Of a DNA stretch of 64,000 nucleotides, positions 34,896 through 45,661 are shown in pieces. This stretch comes from Trichostrongylus colubriformis (lineage: Eukaryota > Nematoda > Chromadorea > Rhabditida > Trichostrongylidae), in the NCBI GenBank assembly GCA_963978905.1, contig OZ022259.1, positions 8,432,001 through 8,496,000 of the forward strand, in the 5' to 3' direction. A program made the translations under genes and the position numbers. Every line of letters begins with the position of its first letter. Positions within the stretch are counted from its first letter, which is position 1. The notes under the pieces are model-generated. The model was given only the letters and a program-made list of their open reading frames with translations. It made no database searches and was not told the origin of the DNA.

Positions 34896-35168
34896 GGGTG
34901 TGTGCACTTATGACAGAAAATCGCTTGACGGTGCCATCAATACGACTTGCCGAATCGATTGCCCTTGGGAGCCCGGCAGAGCGTGGCTGAGTCACTTCTG
35001 CAAGTCTACCCATGCCACACTGCCTCCTGTAGCCATGCCACACTGCCTCCTGTACCCATGCCACACTGCCTCGCTTGAAGGCTGCCATGCTCTGCCACGG
35101 GTATTCGCGTCCACCGAGGCGCTCGTCCAGGGCAGCCGCGCGAAAATCCGTCATAAGAGCACACACCC
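34896..35168. mobile_element. Palindromic MITE P1, copy e, nested in P2
   Basis: A 273-bp element with ends GGGTGTGTGCACTTATGACA and its near complement. It is flanked by TTGCGGTCG (34887-34895) and TTGCGATCG (35169-35177), a 9-bp target duplication with one mismatch. The interior carries a 23-bp tandem repeat. Insertion into P2 shows that P1 moved after this P2 copy was in place. Confidence 0.85.
35011..35077. repeat. 23-bp tandem repeat, about three units
   Basis: The unit starts CATGCCACACTGCCTCCTGT. Two copies at 35011-35033 and 35034-35056 differ at one base, and a third partial copy is at 35057-35077. It is internal to the P1 element. Confidence 0.9.
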
Positions 35169-35350
35169 TTGCGATCGGCGACGCATATGTATTGGGGACG
35201 GAAAATTACGTAAACAGCCCCACTCTTCGTTTCCGATCGCAGCACTTTGAGGAGCTGTATCTGAGCTGGCTTCTTTTTTCTTGCGTTAAACTTTGCATAC
35301 CGTCCTAACTGAGCAACTACATCATGAATAACATAGAAACTCATGCGAAG

Positions 35351-36228
35351 TTTACCGATTAGCGCAATAGCATTAGTTGGCTGTGTGGTTCACCTGTTGC
35401 GCTATTATACAAATTGCTTTTAGTGGACTGGAAGAGCTACGACCGTTACCTTTCTTCCCGGTTCCGACTGTCATGGGTAAATATGTATTGGTGAAAATTC
35501 GATATTTCTGCTTCCTTAATATATTTGACAAATGACTTAATTACTGAGGTGAGGTCTGAGGATGACTACTGAGGATGATTTAACTACGGGTGTGACGCGG
35601 GACGTGACCCCACTCGTATGCTCCAAGGACCAGACTCCGAATCATAGAATGCGCAGTCCGACCGAGCATTATTCCCTTTGTGTAGGTGAATTGGTACCGG
35701 GCTAACGTGAGACCAAAGCACGGAATTCATTTTACAGACTAAACAGCGGTCACACTCCACTCGTGCTCGGCGTCCGGCGCGACTTCTGCCCAAAATTTGA
35801 AGCCCTTAGTTAAACACAGTGATAGGAGTAGGTAATGAGAACGCCTAAACCAGGTAACGAAAATGAAAGCTAAGGGTCCAAGGAAACTGTGTGGCAAAAT
35901 TTCCGATGAGAAAAAGTGCCCCGGGCTTTGCACATAATAGCAGCCTCCTTCGAATGAGTGCAGTCTTCTTCAACAGCTGCCACTTGTTTTATTCCAGCTA
36001 GCCCCTTTTGGTAATAAACGGCGAGCAGAAGGTCTTATTTCTCGAATTTTGGAACACTTTATTCTGTTTTTCTTCACTTTCATACTACTCGACACTTCGA
36101 CCTTCATATTTGATGATCTATCCATATTCGGCCCGAATCGCACCTATTACAGCCTCTAGAGGAGAAGCTCTCACCTTCTCCGAATAGGAGTTAGGCAAAG
36201 ATATACAATTGAGTACTCAAACTGATGA
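35351..36228. other. Mostly unassigned; possible decayed SINE
   Basis: At 35590-35720 a stretch with CCCCACTCGTATG, CCGAGCATTATTCC and GTGAATTGGTACCGGGCTAA follows the order of the SINE body seen at 10678-10996. Box A and B are not clear. The rest shows no recognised feature. Confidence 0.35.
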
Positions 36229-36300
36229 AAAAATGAATAAATGAGTGAGTAAATAAATAATCAAGGATGCTTTCGATTCTGTAACGGTGTCGAGTGAGGG
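36229..36300 (+). repeat. Interspersed repeat R3, copy a
   Basis: AAATGAGTGAGTAAATAAATAATCAAGGA followed by a TTTCGATTCT block matches 38367-38425 with few differences; only the first part is quoted as a 20-base core AGTGAGTAAATAAATAATCA. It may be a retroposon tail. Confidence 0.5.
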
Positions 36301-36359
36301 ACGACAGCGCGACAATGAATGCGCTCCCTCCAACTATATTAGAACCGAGCTTCTATGTA

Positions 36360-37393
36360 TTGGGTCATTCCATAAGTAATGTCGTTTTTTTCAAGCATAA
36401 ATTTTTCCTATGAATTCACAAGTTTCTGCAGCATGTCATATATCATTTGAAAGAGGTTTTCCTACTCTATAAAATGACATGTTTAGTTTCTGAGTTTGTT
36501 AGAATGGGGTGACATTTAGGCTGGCGAAGAGGTAAGTCAAGCCGACAAAAATAGGCCAAACCGGCAATCAATTGAAACACTATATTTCACTTTAGGAAAA
36601 TCAACCAGTCATGTGTCGCGTACTTAGTCTAGACCTCTTCTACAATTTCCAATATTTAGTTGATCAAGAAGTCTTATCGTTATTTTTCCACATTTAGGTT
36701 TTCCTCCACAACTCGGTGATTTCAGACAATTTCTTCGAGCCAAGGCAAGAAAATTTTCTCAACCAATCAGTAGAAAGAGTGGTGAAGTGTTAAGAACAGG
36801 GTGTGGTTAGAAGTAGGGAAATACCACTGACCGGATTCCTTAAGTTTCTCATGGAAAAAATAAATTGTGAAAAATGTCAACTAGACCCGTATCACATGGT
36901 ATCAAAACTCAGTCTGAATCGTAGCCAAAAAGACTAGAAAGATGTTTCCGATATTGCAGAAAAAGTTCTTCGATTTGGTTCATAAAACAACTCTAAGCAA
37001 GCAGTTTGAAAGAAAAAATTTCATTTTGAATAAGTGTGAGTGCTTTCGAAAAAAAGATTTTACAAATAAAACGACGCGACTCCTTGATCAACTAAATATT
37101 GGAAATTGTAGAAGAGGTCAGGACTAAGTTCGCGACACATGACTGGTTGATTTTCCTTAAGTGAATTCTAGTGTTTCAATTGATTGCCGGTTTGGCCAAT
37201 TTTTGTCGGCTCTACCTACTTGTTCGCCAGCCTAAATGTCGGCGCCATCCCAACATACTCAAAAACTGAACATGTCATTTTGTAGAGCAGGAAATTCACT
37301 TTCGAATGATACATGACATGTCGCAAAAACCTGTGATTTTATGGCAAAATTTTTGCTTGAAAAAAAAACGACACTACTTATGGAATGACCCAA
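36360..37393. mobile_element. Fold-back element M1, copy b
   Basis: A 1034-bp copy with TA on both sides (36358-36359 and 37394-37395) and the same TTGGGTCATTCCATAAGTAA ends as 6550-7585. The central non-inverted block runs in the opposite orientation to the copies at 6.5 and 9.9 kb. With symmetric arms this means either reversed insertion or internal inversion. No intact transposase frame. Confidence 0.85.
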
Positions 37394-37395
37394 TA

Positions 37396-38630
37396 TATGG
37401 ATACCTGGTAAAAAAACAAGCTGGGTTTTTTGGTATATGCTTGTCCGCCTTTGACGAGTTTATAATGGGCACGGCTATAGAACAAGAAAAATGGCAGTAG
37501 GGGGGACGGAAGAAGGAAAGCCTACCACTTCCACAAAACGCTCCCAAAAGAGTGTGAATAGTAGTCTGGACGATAATTGAGTTCTTTAGCTCTCTAATGA
37601 CCACCGCTGTAGTAAATATGCAGTCTTATTCTATTTACTCGACTACTCTAATATGCGTGAGGGGTGCTTTCAACCCTCAAAAGGGTCAGGCAATGGGAAA
37701 GCTGCTCAAAAAAGTCATAAAGACTGGATAGCTGGTATCAAGGAATGTAATCAACGTTCAATCTATGTAATCAGATTTCATTTTGACCAACTCGCATACA
37801 GTTCTTCCGGTTTCCTTTTCGGGCTCGAATACATCCTGGCGCTCATGTTCGCTCAGGTCAAGGGATTAATTAGTCGTTGATGTAAGTGATGTCAAAGATG
37901 TGTTGTGGTCATTTGATGTGCGTAAGATCATAAGCTGCCACTGAGTTATTCCTTCTTCGACATACGAGATGGAAAAGGATATAAGAGGCAAAAAACGAGC
38001 AAATGTGAGATGTTATGTGGAGACGAGGAGTACATGACAATATTGACAACAAGATGGTGGTGCTGTGCTATAATGTAAACGTCCCAGAGGCAGCAGAAGC
38101 ATCATCAGCATCGGCATCAACGCATCAACAAATTACTGTTTGGTGCTTTCCTATGGACTAGTTACACATTTGCGGATTTCCCTCATGTTTGAAGGGAGAT
38201 TATTGAACCCTTACATAGATATTTCCTAAAAGCATCAGGTGTGCAATAAATTTAGATACCTTATCTGAAAAACATAAGACGCTTCTCTTGTTCTTGAGGG
38301 GCCTCAGACCATATTCCTTAATGCAGGCTCAGGATAATTAATAAACAGATCAATAATAAACAATAATAAATGAATGAGTAAATAACTAATCAAGGAGCTG
38401 TCGATTCTAGCATCGACTTCTGAGTACTTTCCATATCAAGTTTCTCCTCCGTTTTCAAGAAATTTTGCAGAAGTCTGCCTTCGTGGATAGAGAATGTCTT
38501 GTTCAGCGACGATGGTAAGAATGGGTTCATCATCTGATAAAATACATAGCAGAGAAAAGGCATGTAACATTCCACGGAATTTTCTCGCTTGGTTTCTTTC
38601 AGTAACGCTGTCTTTCAATAACGCTGAAGT
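37396..38630. other. Mostly unassigned; contains R3 copy b
   Basis: R3 copy b occupies about 38367-38425 (GAGTAAATAACTAATCAAGG then GTCGATTCTAGCATCGACTT). Nothing else recognised. Confidence 0.35.
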
Positions 38631-38632
38631 AT

Positions 38633-38660
38633 TAGGTCGGTCAAAAAGTACATATCCGCC
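38633..38660 (+). mobile_element. Solo mariner-type terminal repeat
   Basis: TTAGGTCGGTCAAAAAGTAC preceded by TA is a typical mariner 5' end. No matching inverted partner or transposase was found downstream, so it is a truncated end or chance. Confidence 0.35.
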
Positions 38661-39547
38661 GTTCTGTATTGCCTAACTTTGGCAGATCATATTTCCGCAA
38701 ATCGAAACGATTGTAACGAAACGAAAATCGTAAGATCAAGCACATCTTTATCTACGATTACAGTACACATCCTATTTTCGCACTTAAAATTTTCTTTCCT
38801 CATAATCTGAAAACGTGTGAAGGGCGTTTACGACAACACTCTCTTTCTGGAACCATACATATCTCCTCTGAGAGATGCCTCAGAGTGCGAAAAAGTAATG
38901 ATCCGTAATGGACACATTCTAGATTTACAAGGAACCAAGGAGAACTTTCTCACATTGTTTTGTGCTTTTTTTTATACATAAATCATCTTCGTTGGTCGGT
39001 TTTTATTAAAGGATGCATCATTTCGGACCAATGTCTCTTGGGACGCAAACTTGCGATGCCACCTTCATGTTATACACGGCTGGCAAAATCCCTCTTAAAA
39101 CCAGTCATTATATTCCTGGTTAACTGCGGGGTTTCCTAGAAGTTCTAAGGCATCTTGTGCCACCACACAAAACGTACTTTCCTGTGGCTTGGAAAAACGG
39201 TTGGAATAACGGGCCTTCTATAAATCGCCTTGAGGCCTTATATGTGTATGGAAGAGCAGGTATATTCTTTATAAGGTTTTACCCAAGCTGCTGAATAATC
39301 GAGGCGAAATAGTCGATGTGAAAAACAGCGAGAACTTTTGGACCGAAATAATCCGTCAAGTAATCACAGTTCAAGTAATCACAGTAAGTAGTGAATACAA
39401 GAAGTTCCATGATATTTGCTCAAAGTACTGTTGCTCTGCCAACGATAAAACAACGTCAGAAAAAAAAGAAAAAATGGTAGGAGTTTGAGAGTGTAGTGAG
39501 ACAGGAACATCCGCTCAGAAAGGGACCTAAAGGAACTGTCCACTGTT
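38661..39547. other. Unassigned stretch
   Basis: No gene or shared repeat recognised. Confidence 0.3.
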
Positions 39548-39571
39548 CGATTCTCACATCAGTGAGAATCG
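39548..39571. repeat. Perfect 10-bp hairpin
   Basis: CGATTCTCAC and GTGAGAATCG around an ATCA loop. Confidence 0.8.
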
Positions 39572-39649
39572 TTTACATTTTGGCTTCAACAATTCCGTGG
39601 CAGAAAAAGTTGTGCCAACAATGTGGAATGAGTAACATTAAAAATAATA

Positions 39650-39833
39650 GGTCCAAGAGTTGCACAAATATTAAATCTGGCCCCACTCTTCTGGCCCCGT
39701 GTTCCAAAGCATCTCCATGTTTGGTGACAAATACATTTCCTAAGGTCCAAATGGGAAAGGGAGTGTGCGTAATATTCAAATCGGTACAGATCCTCCGTGC
39801 AGAGTGCTGCACGCTTCTTAGCGCGCCTTCCAT
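39650..39833 (-). pseudogene. Aspartic protease C-terminal exon remnant (pepsin family-like)
   Basis: The minus frame contains WTLGNVFVTKHGDALEHGAR followed by RVG. It aligns with the pepsin-family C-terminal motif W-(I)-L-G-D-V-F-x-x-K-Y-x-x-x-(F)-D-x-G-x-x-R-V-G: W, LG, VF, K, an acidic residue, G and RVG all fall in register without gaps. Family members run only a few more residues after RVG-F-A, but here the frame continues for about 35 residues with no stop, and F-A is replaced. The catalytic DTG/DSG loops are not nearby. I read it as an isolated, decayed exon. Nematodes carry many such proteases, some involved in blood digestion in hookworms (family knowledge). Confidence 0.45.
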
Positions 39834-40098
39834 TCTCTACGGGGCCGGTGAAACACTTGCTGGGCGCCTGGACCCGGTTCGCGTCGCATTGCGCCCCAAT
39901 TCGAGTGTCCTATCGCACCCGTAAAAGAAGAGTGATGTTATGTCACGGAAGTTCCAACATCCTGACATGGCTTACCACCACGAGATTCCTCGATAATGAG
40001 ATTCCTCGATTCCTGATAAAGATATAAACTGATCTTTTCGGTCCTGTTATTTCTTCATGGCGAAGTAATTTCTTTCATGTCGTCTATGGATACATAAG
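39834..40098. repeat. Unassigned stretch with short repeat R4
   Basis: About 40 bp at 39895-39936 (TCGAGTGTCCTATCGCACCC then GAAGAGTGA) recurs at 41095-41136 with few changes, one on each side of the mariner at 40101-40954. Confidence 0.45.
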
Positions 40099-40100
40099 TA

Positions 40101-40954
40101 TTAGGTTGGACGGGAAGTTCTGGGACACCTTGTGAGAAAAATTCAATTTATTTTAATTTTACTCACATGTAACTTCAGTCACCAAAGTATGCACCATCGT
40201 GATCTACAATGTACTGCCAACGCTCAGGAAGATCGTAGATACCCTTCCGGTAGAATTCGGGAGACTTCTGGTCAAAGAAGTTCTGGAGCCCGCTCTTGAG
40301 ATCGTCGTCATCTTTGAACTGTCGCCCGTCAAGGAAGTGGCTCAACGACCGGAATAGGTGGTAGTCAGTTGGGGACATGTCCGGGGAATATGGTGGGTGG
40401 GGAAGCGTCGTCCAGCCGAGGTCCTGGATCCTTTGACACGCCAACTTTGCCACATGTGGGTGAGCGTTATCGTGGAGGAAGAGGTCTTGGTCCATTTTTC
40501 CGGTAAGTTTTGGCGCTCCGGTGTCCAATTGCCTGCAGTAGAGATCGGCAGTGGCTGTCGTGTTGGATGGTAACAGTTTCCTATTTTTTTGAAAATTTTC
40601 AAAAAAAAAAAGTTTTTTTCTCAATGCAATTTTTTGAATATTTTCCTGTTCCAATTTGAGCCGATCGAGCCATCGGGCTGCCGCCATATGAGAGACAGTA
40701 CCTGGGTCCATCGACTGGTTAATTTTGTTAGTGGCCTCGCATGCTGAGGAACCGAGGCGGTGTTCGTGAATTTCGCACCTTTCGCGAAATTGCCGTAAAT
40801 TCACTGCTAGTTGAAGCCGTAGAGAATATGAATGTGCTATTCAGAAGCCCTTTTCAGACGCTTCATATACCCCCCACTACCAAATGCTCCCGAAGCTTTA
40901 CAGGTTTCTACAGGAAAAAACAAAAAGTGTCCCAGAACTTCCCGTCCAACCTAA
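40101..40954 (-). mobile_element. Internally deleted mariner with near-identical ends, 854 bp
   Basis: TA-flanked (40099-40100 and 40955-40956). The left end TTAGGTTGGACGGGAAGTTC continues for 31 bases with one difference from the complement of the right end. The transposase frame runs on the minus strand. The element is about 400 bp shorter than an intact mariner, and the loss is internal. The intact frame and matching ends suggest recent activity compared with other mariners here. Confidence 0.92.
40175..40804 (-). CDS. Truncated mariner transposase, 209 codons, internal deletion
   Basis: The frame is open across the deletion. The N-terminal part (EHRLGSSACEATNKINQSMD then PGTVSHMAAARWLDRLK) is the first helix-turn-helix of the mariner paired-like DNA-binding domain. 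It is fused to the C-terminal catalytic part. FLHDNAHPHVAK carries the second Asp; PPYSPDMSPTDYHLFRSLSH carries the third. The spacing between them is 34 residues, the DD34D mariner signature. SPEFYRKGIYDLPERWQYIV is the normal C-terminus. The first catalytic Asp and second helix-turn-helix are missing, so it cannot cut DNA alone. It begins at GTG in this reading; the true ATG is not obvious. Full-length relatives are about 345 residues. Confidence 0.85.
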   Translation of the reverse strand: MNLRQFRERCEIHEHRLGSSACEATNKINQSMDPGTVSHMAAARWLDRLKLEQENIQKIALRKKLFFFENFQKNRKLLPSNTTATADLYCRQLDTGAPKLTGKMDQDLFLHDNAHPHVAKLACQRIQDLGWTTLPHPPYSPDMSPTDYHLFRSLSHFLDGRQFKDDDDLKSGLQNFFDQKSPEFYRKGIYDLPERWQYIVDHDGAYFGD

Positions 40955-40956
40955 TA

Positions 40957-41639
40957 GTAATAGACGAAATTTGAAATTCGTTTAACCCCATACTGAGAAT
41001 CTGTACAGCTGTTGGAATTGCCACCTACAGGCTTTACAGAAGTCATGGCATATAGTATGCTTTTGCAGGCTGCTGACAATGAGAATAGTGCGACCTAATT
41101 TGAGTGTCCTACCGCACTCGTAAGGGAAGAGTGAAGGGAATGTTGCACGTGTGCACACATTTTTGTAGCAGCAACATGAATAATAAGAAGAAGAAGATCA
41201 GTATTTTAAATTATGAATCTTCTACAAAGGAAAGTGGCTCGTTTCGCCTCATTCTCAGACGAACCACTGTATTTCGTCAACCCTTGAGGCTCTTCAGTGA
41301 GAAGAGGGATGACGAAGTAGGAGATGAATAGTCTGAAGCAATTCAGTGCAATGAGTGATAGAAATAAGCTCACTTGGTACGGTAACTGCCTGGGAGACTG
41401 TCTGATAACAAATTTGTACACCGCTTAGAATCCATAAGTTATTGAGCTGAGTAGCATTCATTCACTTTGAGTAAGGGTTAATGAGTTAATGAGTGGCGCA
41501 CCTTTGAAGGAGATTGTACGGAATCGTATAGTTTTTGTTTGAGTGGAAAAGGTACTTCCTTGTTCCTCATGAACTAACGAGTATAGGAATTTCTTCTTAC
41601 ATTTATCTAGTAGTCTTTCCAACCTGAACATATCTTCTC
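40957..41639. other. Unassigned stretch with R4 copy b
   Basis: R4 copy b lies at 41095-41136. No gene recognised elsewhere. Confidence 0.35.
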
Positions 41640-41989
41640 CGTTGCGCCCACTCGTTTCACTAATCACTATCCATAAACTGAACGAATTGGGGGTTGAAGT
41701 TCTACCTTATTCTCCAGACCATTCACCAATCGACTATCACCTTTTCAAACATATTCAGAACTCCCTTGCTGGAAAGAACTTCATCGATCAGGACCAGGCA
41801 AAAAAGCTTCATGGATTTTGTAGATTCTTGGATACCCACTTTTTTTCATTTATGGACGAGAGTCACATTGGCAAAAGTGTGCTGATTCGAACGACGCTTA
41901 TTTCAATTGAATCTGACGAGTATTAAGAAAGTTATGGTCGTTTGAAATGAAACACTCGAAACGCTGAGAACATTTCGGGCAACCTATTA
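41640..41989 (+). mobile_element. Mariner 3' fragment with transposase C-terminus
   Basis: The + frame 41642-41926 reads KLNELGVEVLPYSPDHSPID then YHLFKHIQNSLAGK, the mariner third-Asp region with the Asp kept. It continues to SHIGKSVLIRTT near the usual end. A 3' terminal repeat-like TTTCGGGCAACCTATTA follows at about 41973-41989. The left breakpoint is at about 41640, within the HDNARPH region. The residues match the element at 62870-63964, so both are one family. No 5' half. Confidence 0.8.
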
Positions 41990-42200
41990 TTTCTACTATT
42001 TTTACAATACTGCTTTTCCTCACAAGCATTTCGGGCGCAAAACAGAGATTTGAAATACCTGGATATTCAAAAGGTGGAGACTTTAATTCTTTTCTTTTTT
42101 CTTTTTTACTCACTGCTGCCTTTCTCAAAGGAATTGCCGGAAAAACCGATGTTCCGATGTGATGCTGTTGATGGACAAGTATGTAATGGATGACATGATA

Positions 42201-42374
42201 CAGTTCATTTCGAAAAAACTGATTGGGCGTGTCCTACGGACTTGTATGAACGTGTGTCAAACACTCTTAATTCTCTCACCCCGCCGCACACTCTCACTCT
42301 CGTCACGTACTCTCACTCTCGCCATTCACCTACGTCCGTGGGTCACGCCCAATCAGTTTTCTCGAAATGGACCA
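42201..42374. mobile_element. Small MITE P4, copy a
   Basis: Ends CAGTTCATTTCGAAAAAACT at the left and its near complement at the right, with GATTGGGCGTG and CGGAC continuing the inversion for about 39 bp. TA precedes the left end; the right TA is lost. The interior has CACTCTCACTCTCG tandem-like motifs shared with 5623-5748. Confidence 0.65.
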
Positions 42375-45162
42375 CATTTGAGCACTTAGAACAGTCTTGA
42401 AAGAAAAGAAAGAACGCGTATAGGAAGATAAATTTCAGTACTGCAAGCAGGTTCCTTATTCAAAGGGGGATAGGAGTAACGATAGAATGTTCACAGCATG
42501 TCACTTGAGGATTGGTCAAAAATAAGCAGGAGGATCAGAGATGATATGAATATGGTGGTTGGACAAAAAATGTACGGAATTCCTTACAGTAGAGGAAGAT
42601 CTACGCTATTTCATGGTCAGACTTATGGCATAAATAGAGCAGATCATGGAATAACATTCATGAGCTTACAAGAAGATGGAAAGTACTACTGTTGCCAACA
42701 TTCTCGTGAAAACAATGGAATACTAGAGCGCATTTGACACATTCTATTTTTGCCACCATCGTATTTGCACAACCTTCGTTTCATCGCACAATATTTACCA
42801 GTTCTGGCTCTTCGCCACAAAATAGCGGTAGCAAATTGTATCACATAAATCACATACACATTACTCGATTTTCCACTAGCGAGGTAATGAGACTGTCATA
42901 CCGACAGCCGCAATTTTTATGTATTTGTGGGATAACATAGGGTGATCGTAACTGTACGTTTTCCGTGACTGCCTGTTGAAGCACACATAATTATCGTAAC
43001 AACTTATCAACCTACAAAAAAGTTGAATTTAAGGTTTAAAGAAAAGGACTCCAAAGCCCGTATCTAGTTGAGCATCCGAGTAAGCTACTTTTACACAGAT
43101 AAAGCTCATCGCAGACTCCTCAGCTATGTACGTTCAAGAGTGAGTGGTAACAGATTGAACACAGAAAGTCAATCTGTAGCTGTAGAGAAAGCTAAATTCA
43201 GTTCAGAAATAAATGAAAGCACGTAGCAAAAAGTCCGTTCAGACGAAGGTCCACCGATAAACAGCCCCAGACCCAGAGCGCTCGCTGTTGATTGCGCACA
43301 TAGCGGTAGTTACATCATGAATGGCACATGGTTGAAATTAAAGACATTGGAAGAATTTAAGGCAATTTAGGCTTACGGTATGGGTGAGGGTGGCCTGCAG
43401 TTCAGTACATTGCATGAAACGACGAATTTGAGTTCAATGTTTTTTTCAATGTTGCCCTAAAGTCTGATAGATAAGTCCGGTGTCGCGCGCCGCACAGGTG
43501 ACCGCAGTCTTCAAAGAACAAGAGATGAAGAGAGAGTTTATATTGTATTTTATATCGTATTTGTTAATATAAAAACGAATAGCAAGTAAAGTTGGGGTCG
43601 TACGAAAGATGAACACGGAAACTTCACACTTGGCAGAGGAAAATGAAGGAATGAGAGGAGAATCGTTGTTAAACGGGGGCTTCAATGCAACGATGGTTTT
43701 GGCGATGAAATAGCGGTTGAGTAAAAACTTTTCCTTATGTTATGATAATGGTGCACAAAGCCTCGCTGATATGCGTCTTCCACCTTATTTTTTTCCTGCT
43801 AACCGCGCTTCTGCTTGCCGCGTCATGTTTTTGCGCCTGATGTAACCCTTCTTCTAGTCATCGAGCTCTTTGGATAAGCAATATACGGGAGGAATAATAA
43901 AATTGTTGTAGATCTCATCGATGAATCCACGTAGAGCGGAGCTACGGAGAGGTAGCTGCTTCAGTTTGCGATGCTATGAATATTTGTGACGATGAAATGG
44001 AGATTGCGTAGAAAGTTTAAGATGAATGATCATTGTTATACGGGTTAAACTAAGATTTGATACGTGGTATTTTTAGATATTAGAAATAAAGTTGAATAAA
44101 CATTTTCTACAATCCTGTCGTTTTAATAATGAAGGGTGCATCGCGATCCTGTGTTCTTTGATAGTGAAAGTTGCCTGGCACTCAAACATCCCTGCCGCTT
44201 GGTTTGGTCTCTCTTCGGGCCCGCACTCTCCTATTTTGTTTTTTCGCCTCTGAACTTGAAGGATCGTCCGTAATTCACTATCTGATGTAGGAAACCCTTA
44301 TTTTGTATGTTTTCAACACAAATGCTTTTCACAAAGCTGCAATGACTTCTGTTCTAGAGAGTATCACCATACTCGGGTACGGGTGATGGAATGTGCTATT
44401 AAAGGAGACCGAGAGCAGAGCAACGCTTTTGACATCGTAGCAGAAAAAATGAGATTTATAAGTGGCGGAGTGGTCCTAGGGATCCATGCATACTGGGTCA
44501 TTAGCGGGCACCATTTACAGTAGCGGTGAAAAAGTACATCAGGGTTAGGTTTTCAGCAGTAACCCTACCCAGTTACTACAGTGGCACCAAAAAATAAAGG
44601 CAAATGTGCACATGTCTAACATCGCGCAGACGACGCAACTTTCCGCTGCTAAACTATGTTTCATGTCAAGAGAAGGCGCACTCGTTTTCTAGAGACAAAG
44701 GCCCCCCATCCCCCCATCTCCAGAAAGTTCATTGAAGCTATTATAAGCCTCGACAAAAGCCGCGCATGTCGCATGGTCACCCTCCATGTCACCACCTTCC
44801 TTGAAAAATACCTTTTCTCACGAAGTGCACTTTTAGCCCACACCATTTCTATGCTTCTCACACTAGCTGATTTCTTTGTGGGGTGGCACAAAGGCAACGT
44901 CATGCATGGAATACGCAGTCTATTACCTTGTGAGCCAGCACGGTATGCCACGTACTTCATTCGAAGGCACACCTCGTGAGATTTGCAGTAGCCGACCTAC
45001 GTCCTTCAGGTAGTAGTTCCCCTTAACAATCCACGCTGCTCTTTCTGCATCCATGGTGCATCATCACGGCTATACACCAGCTTGGACTCACTCTTACCAC
45101 GTCTTTTCGACTCAGCTGACCAGTAAGAGTGCTAGGTTGGTCAGAATGGTCGCGTGCTTGTA
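42375..45162. other. Unassigned stretch
   Basis: No shared repeat recognised. Overlapping + and minus frames at 44656-44979 are both open but unmatched, so neither is called. Frames at 42498-42737 and 43446-43685 are likewise unmatched. Confidence 0.3.
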
Positions 45163-45339
45163 AGGCCGCGGTCATACTTTGCGGTGCCGACGGCAGGGCG
45201 TGGCTGCATATTTCTGCGTCTCCGCCTATGTCACCCTCCCTCGTTGCCTGCGTCATCTCGGCACCTCCTCCGTGCCACTCTCCCTCGCTGCCTGTGAGCG
45301 CAGCCACGCTCTGCGGACGGTGAGTATGACCGTGGCCTA
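45163..45339. mobile_element. Palindromic MITE P3, 177 bp
   Basis: The left AAGGCCGCGGTCATACTTTG and the right complement TTAGGCCACGGTCATACTCA match, and the inversion continues with GCGTGGCTGC on both sides. CGTGCTTG on the left and CGTCTTG on the right may be a decayed 8-bp target duplication. That would suggest a hAT relative, but it is not exact. Confidence 0.7.
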
Positions 45340-45661
45340 ACGTCTTGCAGGCTCACTATGGAGGCACTTAGAGGGTGCATCACTGACCCCGGCCAAGGCC
45401 CAGGGACTCACGACCCAATACCCAAGGACCTACTGCCCCGAGAAGGCAAATCAATAATTCTCATTATCGCGAGGTACGTCTTTGAGCCACAAAATTAATG
45501 AAGATTTCGTGTTCGTTTGGGTCGAAACCATTCTCAAAACTCCAACGTCGCACAAAAATTGCAGGGTTACGGTCGCTGAGCGAGTCATATTCGAGAATCT
45601 CGGCTTGCCCATTTGATGTTCATGTCAATTTGCAAGATTTGCAATCCCTTCCCGTGGCGTT
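45340..45661 (-). other. Possible continuation of the minus-strand coding remnant
   Basis: Below the stop of the next frame, the minus strand from about 45640 to 45480 reads AEILEYDSLSDRNPAIFVRR then FENGFDPNEHEIFINF in one frame. This is protein-like and may be the broken 3' part of the same gene as 45662-46261. Confidence 0.3.

Larger units (their letters stand above)
34709..35350. mobile_element. Palindromic MITE P2, copy b, split by a nested P1
   Basis: The left arm starts TTGAAGGAATCGAGCACGGA and passes through TTGCAAAGTTTCACGCGAAA. The right arm is the inverted equivalent, through CTGTATCTGAGCTGG and AAACTTTGCAT. The exact right edge is uncertain. A P1 element at 34896-35168 interrupts the centre. 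Confidence 0.7.

Noticed and set aside
35739..35933. Homology between minus frames at 35.8 kb and 25.6 kb (both contain F-x-WAEV)
   Set aside because: The shared words are too short and the surrounding bases do not align.
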